Shown here: one piece after another, positions 48,753-61,710 of the stretch
How positions within the stretch are numbered: position 1 is the stretch's first letter
Layout: every line of letters begins with the position of its first letter
Origin: Colletotrichum lupini
Taxonomy: Eukaryota; Ascomycota; Sordariomycetes; Glomerellales; Glomerellaceae
DNA: 64,000 nt
Direction: 5' to 3'
Assembly: GCF_023278565.1 (NCBI RefSeq)
Contig: NC_064681.1
Span: 3,038,001 to 3,102,000 of the forward strand
The notes under the pieces: model-generated
Told to the model about the DNA's origin: nothing
Databases searched by the model: none
What the model saw: the letters and a program-made list of their open reading frames with translations, nothing else
Made by a program: the position numbers and the translations under genes

Positions 48753-51700
48753 CTACAATCGGCTCTCGATGGGAGGGTATGGCTCCGCGCCAGGCCACTG
48801 GGAATCAGGCCAGACGAGTCGGATAGCCTCCCAGACATGACTGGAGTAGGGCAAGAAGGTCAGTCACACGGCACATTGTGAAGAACGGTTCCAGGACCAG
48901 GGATCATAGCGGCAGGCAAAGGGATCACCGCGTCGGGAGCACGGCGCCAATGGGAAACGGGGTAGTTGGTGAGAGGGTGATACGACTTCAGGAAGCGAGA
49001 GAGACACAGAAATGCAAGACACTTTGGGGAGGGGGTGGGAGAAGACTTACTTGACGTGGAGGATCTCCAAGCCATCCTTGACCTCCTGGGGGAGATCTTT
49101 CACATCCTTGCGATTCTGCGCGGGGAGTAGCACCGTCTTGACACCAGCTCGGAGTGCGCCAATGAGCTTCTCCTTGATGCCCCCGACGGCAGTCACACGG
49201 CCGCGCAAGGATATCTCGCCCTGTAGTACAGAATGTTGTGTCAGTGTACCGGTTTTCCGATGGTCGTCCACTTTGTCACTCGGGAAAGACATACCGTCAT
49301 GGCCATTGTAGGAGGTACAGGCTTGCCGGAGAATAGAGAAATGAGAGCAATGGCCTGCGCCATACCGCTGCTGGGACCGTCCTTGGGGATCGAGCCCGAA
49401 GGGCAATGGACATGGATGCTCCGCTCCTTCATGATGTTGGCGGCCGGTTCCGACGTCAGACCCAGCTCGTACGCGTGCGCCTTGACCCAGGACAGAGCGA
49501 CCTCAACACTCTCCTTCAACACGTCTCCCAGCTTACCGGTAAGCTGCAAGCTGCCATTTCCAGGCATGTCGGCAACCTCAATAAACAGGATGCTACCGTT
49601 GCCGCCCGAACTGTACGCCACCAGGCCGGTGACGATACCGGGCTTGCTTGTTTTCTCGGCAATTTCCTCCTCAAACTTTTCGATGCCCAAGATTTCTTCG
49701 ATGTCGTCGACTGTGAGTTGTGACTTGTAAGTCCCGAGTTGTCCTCCGTCCTTGGCTTCGGCGAACTCGACAGCCTTAGCACGACAGACAGAGCCAATCT
49801 CGCGCTCCAGGTTACGAACGCCTGATTCACGGGTGTAAGACTCGATGATCTTGGACACGACTTCCTTGTCAAAGTTGACCTGGTCGTCCGAAAGTCCGTT
49901 GACCCGGATTTGCTTGGGCACGAGGTGCTGCATGGCAATGTGGCGTTTCTCGAGCGTTGTGTATCCCGGCAGATAGATTGTTTCCATTCTGTCAAGGAGG
50001 GGGGCTGGGATGGTGTCTAGGCTGTTGGCCGTGGCGATGAACAACACCTTGCTCAAGTCGATGGGCAGACCGACGTAGTGGTCAGTGAATGAGTTGTTCT
50101 GCTCGGGATCCAAGACCTCGAGCATGGCTGCAGACGGGTCGCCGTGAACATTGGACATGCCCAACTTGTCAATCTCATCGAGAAGGAAGACGGGGTTTGC
50201 CACGCCGACCTTTCGGAGCCCCTGAACAATCAGACCAGGCATGGCCGCCACGTACGTCCGGCGGTGACCACGAATCTCAGCTTCGTCTCTGACACCGCCA
50301 AGCGAGATCCGGTGGAACTTCCTGCCCAGCGCCATGGCGACAGATCTTGCCAAACTTGTTTTGCCAACACCAGGAGGGCCGGCCAAGAGCATGATAGGCG
50401 ACCGGTCCACCATCCGCTTTGATCGCAGAACCTCGATCTTGGTGTTTGCCAACTTCGCGCGCTCCTCCAACTCGGCGTTGGCTTCCTCCGTTTTCGCTTT
50501 TTCAGCGTCCTCTTCCTTCTCCTTCTCAGGTTCGGCTGGAGGAGCCGCTTCCGCCTCTGCCTGCTTGATCTGCTCCTCAACATCATCATTGATGGACTGC
50601 TTGAGTCTCAGCACGGCCAGGTACTCGACCAAACGCTTCTTGACCTTGTCCAGGCCGTAATGGTCCTCATCCAACTGCTTGCGAGCTCTCGCGAGTGTGT
50701 CGGGTCCCAGTCTGTCATCCGTGGTTGCAGTCCAGGGAATCTCGGAGAGCACATCCAGCCAAGTGCGAGTGACTTGGTATTCTTGATTACCGGGCATCAT
50801 CTTCTTCAGTCTCCTCAACTCCCTTTGGGCCATCTTGGCGGGTTCGGGCGGGAGCTGAGCCTTGTCCAGCTTCTTCTTGAGTTCTTCCAGCTCGTTGGGC
50901 TCCTGGTCGTCGTCTTGGTTGGGACCCATGACGCCGTTGGGGCCTGGAGGAAACATGGTGTTGGATGGCAGCGGAGCGCCGTTGGGGCCGACACGACGTG
51001 ATGTTTTATCGTTGATCTTGTCGAGGAACTGCACGGGTACGCTGGTGAAGGTGGTGATTTTGAAGTTGTTCTTGATCCCGCTGACCTGTCGGTCAAGGAG
51101 CTCAATGACTTTGGCAAGGCGAACCTTGACATCGAGGGCAGCCAAAACTTCGAGTTTCTCCTCGTATGAAGCCTCAACAATGTTGGCCATGAAGTCGGCT
51201 AGTTGACCAGCGTCTTTCAGCTCCTTCTTGTTGATGAACATTTCAAGTCTCCTCGTCAATAGGGGAGACAGACCGCCGGGACTGTCTGGGCTTCTGGGGA
51301 GGAGTGCAGATATGCGAAGGATCGTTACGAGTTCTCGGGATCGAAGTTTAAGGAGGGAGAAGAGTTCTTGCATCTGGGCATCCGTCGTCACTGCGCAAAT
51401 TGTTAGCGATCATCTACGGTTTATTATGACTTGGGCAGACAGAGGGGCAGGCGAACCTTCATCGTGGAAGTACTTGACCTTGGCCTCAAAGTGCGGCCTC
51501 TCTTGCGTGGCCTTCTCAACCCGAACTCTTGCAACGCCTTCCACCCGCAGGGCGAACTCGGCAGTCCCCCTTCCTTCGATGCCTGTGATGCGGGCGGCTA
51601 CGCCATAGTTGTAGAGATCGGACTTGCGAGCGGTGCCAGGGTCAACCTCCTTGATGAGGGACTCGTCCATCTGGTCGGCATCCTGGATGAGAAGCTGGCC

Positions 51701-51925
51701 ATTGGGGCCGACGAAGGGGGAAGAGACGGGGACGCAGGCGATGGGGACGGAGTCGATGCGCTCGTTCGGGGCCGCAGAGGCGGCGCGGGTGTAGACGTTC
51801 GCGAGAAGGGCGGGGATGTCGGGACGGGCGGCGGTGACGGGAATGCGCTGTGCGACACCCGGCAGGAGGATGGTGCCGCGGGCGAGGGGGATGACGGGGA
51901 GGGTTTTCGTTTGAGATCGCGCCAT
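48753..51925 (-). CDS. Peroxisomal Lon protease (Lon homolog 2)
   Basis: ATP-dependent serine protease and chaperone of the peroxisomal matrix. Exons 51925-51457, 51390-49295, 49220-49051 and 48840-48753 keep frame across introns of 66, 74 and 210 nt and give 940 aa, usual for fungal peroxisomal Lon. The N-terminal substrate-binding domain begins [13 protein letters not shown]. The AAA+ module has Walker A GPPGVGKT at about 494-501 and Walker [10 protein letters not shown]. The protease domain has PKDGPSSG with catalytic Ser near 830, and GGIKEKL with the conserved lysine of the Ser-Lys dyad. The protein ends in SRL, a type 1 peroxisomal targeting signal, and there is no mitochondrial presequence, so this is Lon2 rather than PIM1. 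The first donor is GTTCGC, non-consensus, but both phase and the resulting [13 protein letters not shown] support it. Divergent from RPA32. Confidence 0.95.
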
Positions 51926-53238
51926 GTGGGAGTCAGTTGTTGGTGATGTCGTGTGATGTACAAGTTGGTTGTTGATTTACGTGCACCTTGCCTGGCAACG
52001 GTGACGATAGCAATGGGGAGGGTATATCGGATAGCGAGAAGGGTGCTCTAAATGACAAGTTTGAGGTATGGGAATACGGTGGAAGTCGAAAGAAAATGCT
52101 ACTTCAATGGCGTGGCTCTGACGGGTGGGATGTTGTCACAATGGAGATGGAAGACTGGAAAGGCAAAAGGGGAATTTGGGTTTGGAGGTGCTGGGATGGT
52201 TGATGTCAGAAGCAACGCCCGGCGCCAACGTTGGACGTTCGCCCACCCCCAAAGTCCCGAGAAAGAGGAGGAGGAGCTCCCTGGTCGCGGCACTCAGGCG
52301 TCGGGCCACATCCTCCAGGCGGTCCAGCTCCAGTGATCCAGTCGCTGTTGAAGGCGTTGTGGGGGCCCTGGTAGTGTGGGACCCTCCGCAATCGCCGTCA
52401 GCCGAGGCTAATCGGAGCAGTGACAACCGCCACATCGGTCAGTCACCCTGGAGAGAACCTCATGGAACCTCACTTGGCCTCATCTAGAATTCATGTGATT
52501 CGTATTCTTATTGTGCACTAGAGTCATCGGTCAACAAGGTCGGAGAGTCACTAGAATTTTCGAATTGTTTCCCAATACAAAATAAGTTGGAGGTAAGAGA
52601 CATGTGCTGGGTAAGGAAGATTGTTTAGCAGACATCATGACATGTCGATACGTTGGATTCATACCTCAGAATTAAGGATATGTAATCAGTGCACCGTTGG
52701 CACTCGAGCCACTGCATCCAATCTTACAGAACCTCAGTAATACATTGGTTCCCAGTACTCAATCTTTCCTGATTGCCCACTAATAACGTCTAGGTGAAGT
52801 GAGGCACTCACTCACTCACTTACTCACTCACCGTCACCGTCACCGTATAAACTTACCTATCTCGACTGAAGACCACAGCTGATATCAGTCGGCTCCCGAT
52901 AACCGGTGTCATTGAGCACAGACCATTTTTGTAGCTTATGTCATCTTGAATCTCAGAGCCCCCCACCCTCAGCTTTCATCCAGTCATGGTCCCAACGCGG
53001 GGCACCAGCATTCCACAGCGGGCAGCGGGTGGCACTTTGCACGTCGTGCACATCAATTAAACCCCCAGTCGCGTCGCCAGGCAAAAAGACGCGTTCCCGT
53101 TCAAAACCACCTACCACCACCACACATCCCACCACAACCACCATCCCGTCGTCCTCTTACCCCCAAAATCACAATCCCCGTCGACCTCACATATCCACGA
53201 CAACCTTCAGACCCTTTCTCAGAGATACCACATACACA
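51926..53238. promoter_or_regulatory. Divergent promoter region of Lon and RPA32
   Basis: About 1.3 kb between two head-to-head genes. It contains a (CACT)n tract at about 52805-52830, a TATA-like GTATAAA near 52845 and an MluI cell-cycle box near the RPA32 start. No separate gene is visible. Confidence 0.5.
53089..53094. promoter_or_regulatory. MluI cell-cycle box (ACGCGT) upstream of RPA32
   Basis: A perfect ACGCGT lies 145 bp upstream of the RPA32 ATG. In yeasts this box binds MBF and drives G1/S transcription of replication genes, including RPA subunits. Its use here is inferred from position. Confidence 0.4.
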
Positions 53239-54180
53239 ATGAGTACATCAGCTCCACTCCCCTAAACCTCGAAAGCTCCTCAACTAACCACTCACCCTAC
53301 CTACACAGCTTCATACGGCGGCTTCACAAAAACCTCCTACGGCGCAGGCGGCGGCGACGACGCAGGCGGCTTCGTCTACGGCGGCTCCCAAGGCGGCGCC
53401 GGCGGCGGCTCCCAGGGCGGCGGCGGAAAAGCCTACAGCGAAGAATCCCTCCGCCCCGTCACAATCAAGCAGGTCATCGACGCCGAGGAGGCCTACCCGG
53501 GCGCCGACTTCAAAATCGACGGCGCCACCGTCACCCAGGTCACCTTTGTCGCCCAGATCCGCCAGATCTCGCCCCAGCCCACAAACATCACCCTCAAGCT
53601 CGACGACGGCACGGGGCTCATCGAGGTGAAGAAGTGGGTCGACACGGATAAAAAGGACGACGCCGACGAGAAGCTCGAGCTCGAGGGCCACGTCCGCGTC
53701 TGGGGCCGCCTCAAGTCGTTCAACGGCAAACGCCACGTCGGCGCGCACTTTATCCGCCCCGTCACCGACTTCAACGAGGTCAACTACCACCTCCTCGAGG
53801 CCACCTACGTCCACCTCTACTTCACAAAGGGACCCCTCAACGCCGACGGCAGCGGTCCCGCGGCGAACGGCGGTGCGGGAGGAGGTGAAGATGGCATGTT
53901 CGTTGACGGTGGAGATGGATACGGTGCCGGTGGTGCGGCGGCGGGCGGCGGCAACCCCGCGCAGGCTTCCAAGCTTAGAGGTGTCTCGGCGAACGCGCAA
54001 AAGATGTTCAACTTTATCAACAATGCCCCCGGCGGCAACGAGGGCGTGCACCTGAACCAGATTTCGAGCGGTGCGGGATTGGCCATGCGGGCCACGATAG
54101 ACGCGGCGGATGAGCTGCTCTCCCAGGGTCTGATTTACACCACCATTGACGACGAGACTTGGGCTATCCTCGACTATTAA
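53239..54180 (+). CDS. RFA2: Replication protein A 32 kDa subunit (RPA2)
   Basis: Middle subunit of the single-stranded-DNA-binding heterotrimer used in replication, repair and recombination. Exon 1 supplies only ATGA (53239-53242). After a 66-nt intron (GTACAT...CTAAC...ACAG) exon 2 runs 53309-54180. The product is 291 aa, near the family length. The N-terminus is Gly/Ser/Tyr/Gln rich (MTSYGGFTKTSYG...), the region phosphorylated in other eukaryotes. The OB fold follows: RPVTIKQV, VTFVAQIRQI, TLKLDDGTG, VRVWGRLKSFNGKRHV and HFIRPVTDFNEVNYHLLEA. A glycine-rich linker leads to a C-terminal winged helix ending in GLIYTTIDDETWAILDY, typical of RPA32. The start was chosen because splicing gives the Ser/Tyr/Gly start usual in fungi, whereas the unspliced frame stops after eight codons. 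Confidence 0.95.
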
Positions 54181-54840
54181 ATTTGGAAGCCAAAAAGTGT
54201 GCGGAGACAAGAATGGATGTGGATCGAAAAAGCGTCAGGGAAATGTCAGAATTGCTAAGTAGGGAGGACAAGTCCCGTGGGCAGAGGGGAAAAATCACAA
54301 CGGTGGCTTCACCGGGAGTGTTGAGTCACGCATGGTGTCAGCAACCGGGTCGGTATGCTGTCACGAGTGAGGCCTTGAAAAGGGACGAGGGACCAGCGGA
54401 AAGACCGCAAACCATTGATATGATTGAAATGAGTGAATCGGTCAGTATTCTAATGAAGGGCTAGAGCTAGTCGGTAGATACAAGCAAACTAAAAGGACGA
54501 AATCCAAAAACATTCGTAAAAATCGACAAAGACATCATTCCATCGCCGCTGCAGTAGGGACAGTGAGTTTCAAACGCATAAGCGTCGGTGTTGAACCAGA
54601 CGCGCCCATTCAGGTCAATGTTAAAAAGTCGAGCTGTGGTCAGCATGAGACACAGGTGGCAAGCATTGCGCACAAGGACCGCAGCCATGAATGAAGGGAT
54701 CGTCAACACAAAAAAGGCAGGTAACACTACACCACCTCCGGACACGCAGAATCAAAACGCACAGCACACACATCACATCACCAGTTTCCAGGTCGAAAGG
54801 AAGGATGGAGGATGCTCACAACTTCAACACCCTCCGCCAT
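54181..54840. other. Convergent 3' region between RPA32 and the acetyltransferase
   Basis: Tail-to-tail spacer holding both 3' UTRs. A 92-codon hydrophobic frame on the minus strand (54467-54745) has no recognisable family and is not accepted as a gene. Confidence 0.5.
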
Positions 54841-55852
54841 TCAGACCCTGGCCGTCTCCTTCATCACGGCGTTGATCTGCAGCTTGATGTTGCTCGAGAC
54901 TACGGTCGAGTACGTCTGACCTCCCCCGCTCTTGTGCGCGCGTGGTTCGCGGACCATGATGAACAAGCTGACGGGTGTGTCCCCACGCGTCATCCGGATC
55001 TCGCGCTTAAACTCGAAACCATACTTGAGATAGTACTCGTTATTAGACAGAGAGCTGGACTCAAGGTAGACGGCACGATTTTCCGCGTCGGCCTGTTTCA
55101 AGAGTTAGTCAGGGCACGATGCAACAGTTGTGAAAAGAATCCAGATGGCGATCCTTCAACGTACCCTCTCAATCATGTCGTTGAGCAGCTTCTTCGCATA
55201 CCCCTTGCCCCGGGCGTTGGGCTTGGTCCCTAGGTAGACCAGGTAGTAGCAATCATTGTCCCGCTCGCCCATGACCTCCAGCTTGGTGTCATGCAGCAGA
55301 GGCAGTAGCTCGTCGTAGTATCGACGTCTAGCTTCCACAGATAGCTGGAAATAGAGCCGCCACAACCCGCTGCGGAGGATAGTCAACCATCCATCAGTGT
55401 CCTTTCCAGGAGGCATCCTATCATGATCCGTCTGATGTTAGTCCAATATTGCTTTTTGATAGGGAAAGCCTCTGAGCGGGACAGGGTCGTCATGAGATGC
55501 CATGCCGTCATGAGCAAAGCAGGAAAAAACTGAGACACAAAACTCACCACAGCGCAACGGCATCGTAGTCTGAGCCAATGGTGGTGACAATACCGTTAAG
55601 AGAGTGGGCAGCTGCGATGTACGTCATGATGTCGACGTGCAGCTTCCACTTCGACTCGGCCGATAGGTTGGCCATATCGTCGGCATCAAGGAGATACTGG
55701 CTAAGATCATCAGCAGCAAAGGCGTGGGCCAGCGAAAGGCCGGCCTCCTTGCACTCCGACATGCCAATGACACGCACGGTATCCTCCCATTTCGGGGGCA
55801 CGAGAGAACGTTTGAGCTCGACAAGGGTGACGCTTTTGCTTACGGGCTCCAT
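54841..55852 (-). CDS. GNAT-family N-acetyltransferase
   Basis: Transfers an acetyl group from acetyl-CoA; the acceptor is unknown. Exons 55852-55548, 55417-55165 and 55092-54841 (introns of 130 and 72 nt) encode 269 aa. The middle exon carries the core: WLTILRSGLWRL, then YYLVYLGTKPNARGKGYAKKLL, where ARGKGYA (about residues 170-176) is the acetyl-CoA pyrophosphate loop. The third exon continues with AVYLESSS, NEYYLKYGFE and a strand ending the fold. The first exon is an N-terminal extension of about 100 residues that ends in the AVALW strand joined to MPPG, a junction typical of this fungal subgroup. No signal peptide or membrane segment is seen, so it is probably cytosolic. The ATG at 55852 is the first in the open exon. 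Confidence 0.88.
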
Positions 55853-58800
55853 GACGGGCTTCAATTTTCGACAGGAGAGCCTGTCTTGTTCACGAATCTG
55901 TTTGGTTTTCTTGTCAGCGCTATTACGGGCCTCTCTATCTCACTCTGGCGGTGGGACACTCAGGAGTGAGCTTGAACCCGACGTACTTAAATTCTGTATA
56001 CTATCACCCGTATGGTCTCTCGAGAGTTGTGTTCTCGAGACGGGCATAAACCTGGATGGATGGCGAAGGCAATTGAGGCTTGTACGAAGGTCAACCGACA
56101 TCAATAATGATTTTTTTGACGGGTTACGTCCTTTGGCTAGGTAGGCTTGTTGAAGTTCGATGTTTGAGGGATGGGGTCGTCAGCAAGACGCGGGAGACAG
56201 CAGTGTCTTCACAAAACGCGATATGCGATAAATGGGCAAAGAGATTTGGTGGGTGGGTGTTGTCAGGCAAATTGTCAAATGACGTTGATTGAAGGAGTAT
56301 CGTGTTGAGAGTTTGAGAGTATGTGAATGGATGTTGGTATTGAATGTTGGTCGAGACCAGTGAGTAGCAGTCTAGCAACAAAGCACAGCTCGCGGCTGTG
56401 ATCGTGTCCAGAGATCTGCCCCCCTATTCTTGGGGCCTTCGAGACGAGGAACTCTCGATGCAGAAAGGACTTTGATCCTTATCCTTGTCTTGGTAGGAAG
56501 CCAAACAGTGTTGTTGGTGAGAGCCTATCCAGAGCGTATTACGATAAGATGAGGAGAGGAGAGGAGCGGAAGGGGGACCAGGTGAGGAGCGGAGAGGAGC
56601 TGGGGGGTTATGTAGCTTGGGGAGTGTCACTAGATACACTAGGGGTAGGCTGGCAGAAGTCTGAGAGATAGTGAGTGCGAGGGATAGTGGGAGTGAGACC
56701 ACGAGCTGGGATGATGGGGGAAGTGGAGGTTGTGGAGAGAGTCGAGGAACTCCTGCGCGGGATGGTCTCCAGATAGCTGAGAAACCTTGAGACTGTAGCG
56801 ATTGTGAGATGTAGGACGTTGAGGGTAGGTACGGAAAGATAGGCACAGGGCATTGGATCAACACGCGCCTGTGAGACTGCGGTGGCGGTAGTTGATAGGT
56901 ACTCTACATTGTTTGTTGATTCCGACAAGGGCGAGGAGCTGAACACGGCGAGAACTCTGGATCGACCATCAATGATGCCCGCACAGCATAGAGCAGAGGG
57001 GGGAAGCAGTCGTGCCATGCTGCTTGCACCGACAGTATGCGGGCAAAGTTACCTTTGCACCTTTGATACCCGGCTTGGCTTGCCTCAACACTAGCCAGAA
57101 CCATGCTGATGGGATTCAAACTATCAGGATATGCCGTAATAGTAGGTGGCACGAGGACAGCGGCGTAAACGTTGATGAGGGGGAGGGCGGGCTGGGGTGA
57201 CCTGGGCTGCAGCTTTCAAGCAACAGACCAGGCCGTTGACCGTGGAGATTTGGGCATGTGTTCGTGTACCGCATCAGGACTGACGGTGGCCATCCCGACC
57301 TGGTGTGTACGGGTATGCAGGTCTAGCCAACGCCGCTCGCCTCCACCTAGTGCAGAGGATGATCTTGTAGAAGCGGCCTGATTAATAACAGTGTGGTTGA
57401 ATGGTTGAGGAGCATCGGCGGATGCCGCAGAGCAAGGCATCCTCACTGGAGCATGTCTCGGTGACGAGAGATGGAGATGGAGGAAGACAGCCGGTGTGCG
57501 GGGAAAGGCAGGCTGGCGAGACCCTGTCGTTGGGTCAGGTATCCTAGAGATCGTCAGTTGGGAGTGGCCTGTGGCCTGTATCTTTGGATCAACCGTCACA
57601 TAACTCCCGAAGTCGACCAATCGCAGCGGCTGTACATGCCAATAACGGCATAGTACGTTGTGGCACTTCCTGCGGCCAATGCGTCCCACTGATCCCCATC
57701 AGCTCCGTCAGGGTCCACGGCGTTCCCGGGTTCGGTGTCCGGATGTACCGCACACAGTGGCGGATTCCGTGTCCCGCGGCCGCTCCAGCTTGGGCTTCAG
57801 CCCGGAAAAAAGGATTTATTGGGAGGGTGGGAATCAGCTCCCATTCCCAGGCTTGACCCAACAAACACCTGCGTGGGATGAGTTGCAGTGAGTGTCAGGC
57901 GGATAGGCTTGGCGTCTTGGAGGCTCTGCTGGTTTGCGTTGTGTGGGCAAAGGCGAGGAATGTTGCCGAGATAAGAGGTGCAGATGCAGTGACGAGTAAT
58001 GAGATAAGCCAGCTGGACTACCGCGCCATCCTTCGCACGTGGGGTGCATATGCAGTGCTCTGCCAAGCATGAGGAGTGATGTGAGCATCGTTGAACCGTT
58101 GGTTGGGCACTGCTGCATCGTATTACTCGGCGCTCATCGTTGGTAGATCGATTGTGTGTCTTGCTCTCGGGAATCTCGTGCTGCCAGGCTGGCCTTCGTT
58201 TACGCCGTTTGTGGTTTTTGAATGATGGAGAACAGGAATCCTCCAACCTCTGCTCCGAGTTAGCTGTGAAGAACGAAGTTGAAAGCGAATGGCATGTATA
58301 CATTCGAAACCCCAGAAGAGCTTCTGGGGGTGAGACCAGCCCCTTCTAGACGGCCTTTGAGGGCATTTTCAAAAAGTAGAGCGGAAGCCTTGTAGAATTG
58401 AGTTCTCCATTGAACAGTAACGTCGTTGCTGATGTATGTTAAACGAGATGGAATGGAATGGAACTTGTCAGTCCAGAACAGCGGGTTGATGTCACCCATA
58501 TTACATCATCGTACTTGCCTGGCCCAGCATCAAGGCAAGATGCGAGTGAATGGAAGGTGCAACGCATCACCTGGGCAAGTCCGAGGACATGTACAGGTTA
58601 CATGTCGCGCTCGCGACGTACCTACCTTTGCGCTGTTTTGGTAATTAACGCTGTTTCTGACAACAAGATACCTGGACACCTAAGGTCAGAACATAATTCC
58701 TTTGAGGCACGCCAACCGGTTCATGTTGTCTTACTTACAGTATGTCACTCGATGAAGAATCCTTATTGGGCGTTCTCGGCAACCTAGATGACGACAGTTA

Positions 58801-60644
58801 AGCTTTGTGATGTACAACGTATCGAGATAGCTCTCTTTTAATCTCTGGTAAACATGAGACTTGGATCTAGATGTTGCTTGCCATGACAGGTGCAGGTGGA
58901 GGCTCCTGATGCAAACTGGGCGGGGACAAATTCAATTCCATGGATTAACGTACATGTATCTGTCTGTAATCATAAATATATGCTATTTGTGTATTTGCAC
59001 AGACAAGTGCGCTTTCAATTGTTGACAACGGCAATGTCTTCACTGAGGTCTATTTCAAGGTCGTCAATACTCACCTTTCCAGTCTGTTCACGATAAGCCC
59101 CAATCGCTCAGTATGATATTATAATGTTTACTTATACTTGTCGAACCTCAAATCAGCGATGGCGAAGCTCACCCGAGCAGTGTCTAGCCTCTGTACCAAG
59201 ACCCCCAACCTAATATTGCGTTGCTTGGCCCTGTAGCTATGACAACTACGATAATAACGTCCGAAGAGGAAGCTCCTGCCTCCTTCCAAGCGAGTAGCAC
59301 GTCTAACATGTGCGTCCAGGGCCACTGGCGGACGTTCTGGTTATACCCGGAAGCACAACTCAGACAATAATCACCTGGCGTAAGAGGCGCAAGGTAAGTG
59401 CGCATCCAAGACAGGAACCATGGACTTATCAAGTGTTCTCGTCTTGAGAATCGGGCTACTTGAAACATCCTGGCCCTTGTATACCGTAGCTGTTCCTCTT
59501 ATTTGATCTCAGGTCATTGAGATTATTAGAGAGGTTTGAAAGACAAAGGAAACCGTTCGAGTAGGCCAAGAAAGTAGCTCACCGCTCTGGAATGGGTCGA
59601 TTCCATCGCGACTGACTCCCTGCATACGAAACATCTGGTGACAAGCCAAAGCAGATCATCTATGCTCCTCGTTTTCCGGATTCCTCCGGATTATGAGCAA
59701 AGACCATCAAAACCCATCAGTAGAAACGTGATGTAGGTTATGTACTCGCGGCATTGATAGAGTAATTGGGAAGTCCCGCTGTGAGGGTCTTCTTCAAGCT
59801 TTTCGAGTATCCAGCGATACGGAAGTCTGAATTGCAATTGATTCCCAAATCCTCAACTACAATACGATGCTAATCTTCAGACGTATCAACCTTCTCTGCT
59901 ATCTCGCAGATATCAAAGCATTGCGGAAGCTTTTCCCCATTCTCATGGAGCACTAACCCGAAGATGAACGAAACTAAAGCTTCCCCATACTCATCCACAA
60001 CAGCCTCATTCAGCAACTCCAACGTATGAATAGCGTACTACGCTCCCGTTGTAGGGAAAAGCTCCTCCGGCATCCATCACTGAGCATCAAATAAGAATCT
60101 AAAAGGCCCCTCTTAGTAAGGTAGCCTCCCTCCAGCTGCATGCTCAAAACAAACAGCCATCCCGAGACAAGACTCCCTAAGCCCAGAGGACTCCGCGTTG
60201 CTCCTAACGACTCCCCTACCACCGGTCTTGGTGTTCCACGAGAAGGGACGAAGTAGAAATCTCTGCCAACCCGTTCTCATCAACAAGCATAACTTGAAAT
60301 CCCCTCCGCTGTCATCGATCACCAGGCCACATTTTCCATTAGAACAAAGTTTTTCAATTCAACGTGGCCAGCAGCCAACGCCCCAAGTCGTATTCATATG
60401 ATGAAAAAGGGGGGATATCTAGGATTACGAAAATTCGGAAAATAAAGAAGGGCAGGGAACACTTCAACAGTGTCTGTTTTGTTTTTTACCGCCACATGCA
60501 AGAGATAGGGAGAGGGAGACAGAGAAGAAAAACTGCAACGACGAGACAAAACTCCACGTCTAATGCTCTCTCATGACGGACCATTGGGGTCCTTCCACGT
60601 TGCCAGGTCTCTTTGCCATCAGAAAATCAGTCATCCGTTCTCAT
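55853..60644. other. Long intergenic region, no recognised gene
   Basis: About 4.8 kb. The part next to 55853 should be the acetyltransferase promoter and the part near 60644 the IDI1 3' UTR. Open frames such as 57216-57689 and 57797-58303 (minus) show no domain or clear splice structure. No tRNA or repeat family was recognised. Confidence 0.4.

Positions 60645-61710
<1,066 letters not shown>

Noticed and set aside
53311..54210. 299-codon minus-strand frame
   Set aside because: Antisense shadow of RPA32, whose sense frame has clear OB-fold and winged-helix motifs.
54467..54745. 92-codon hydrophobic minus-strand frame
   Set aside because: Lies in the 3' spacer of two convergent genes, with no recognisable family.
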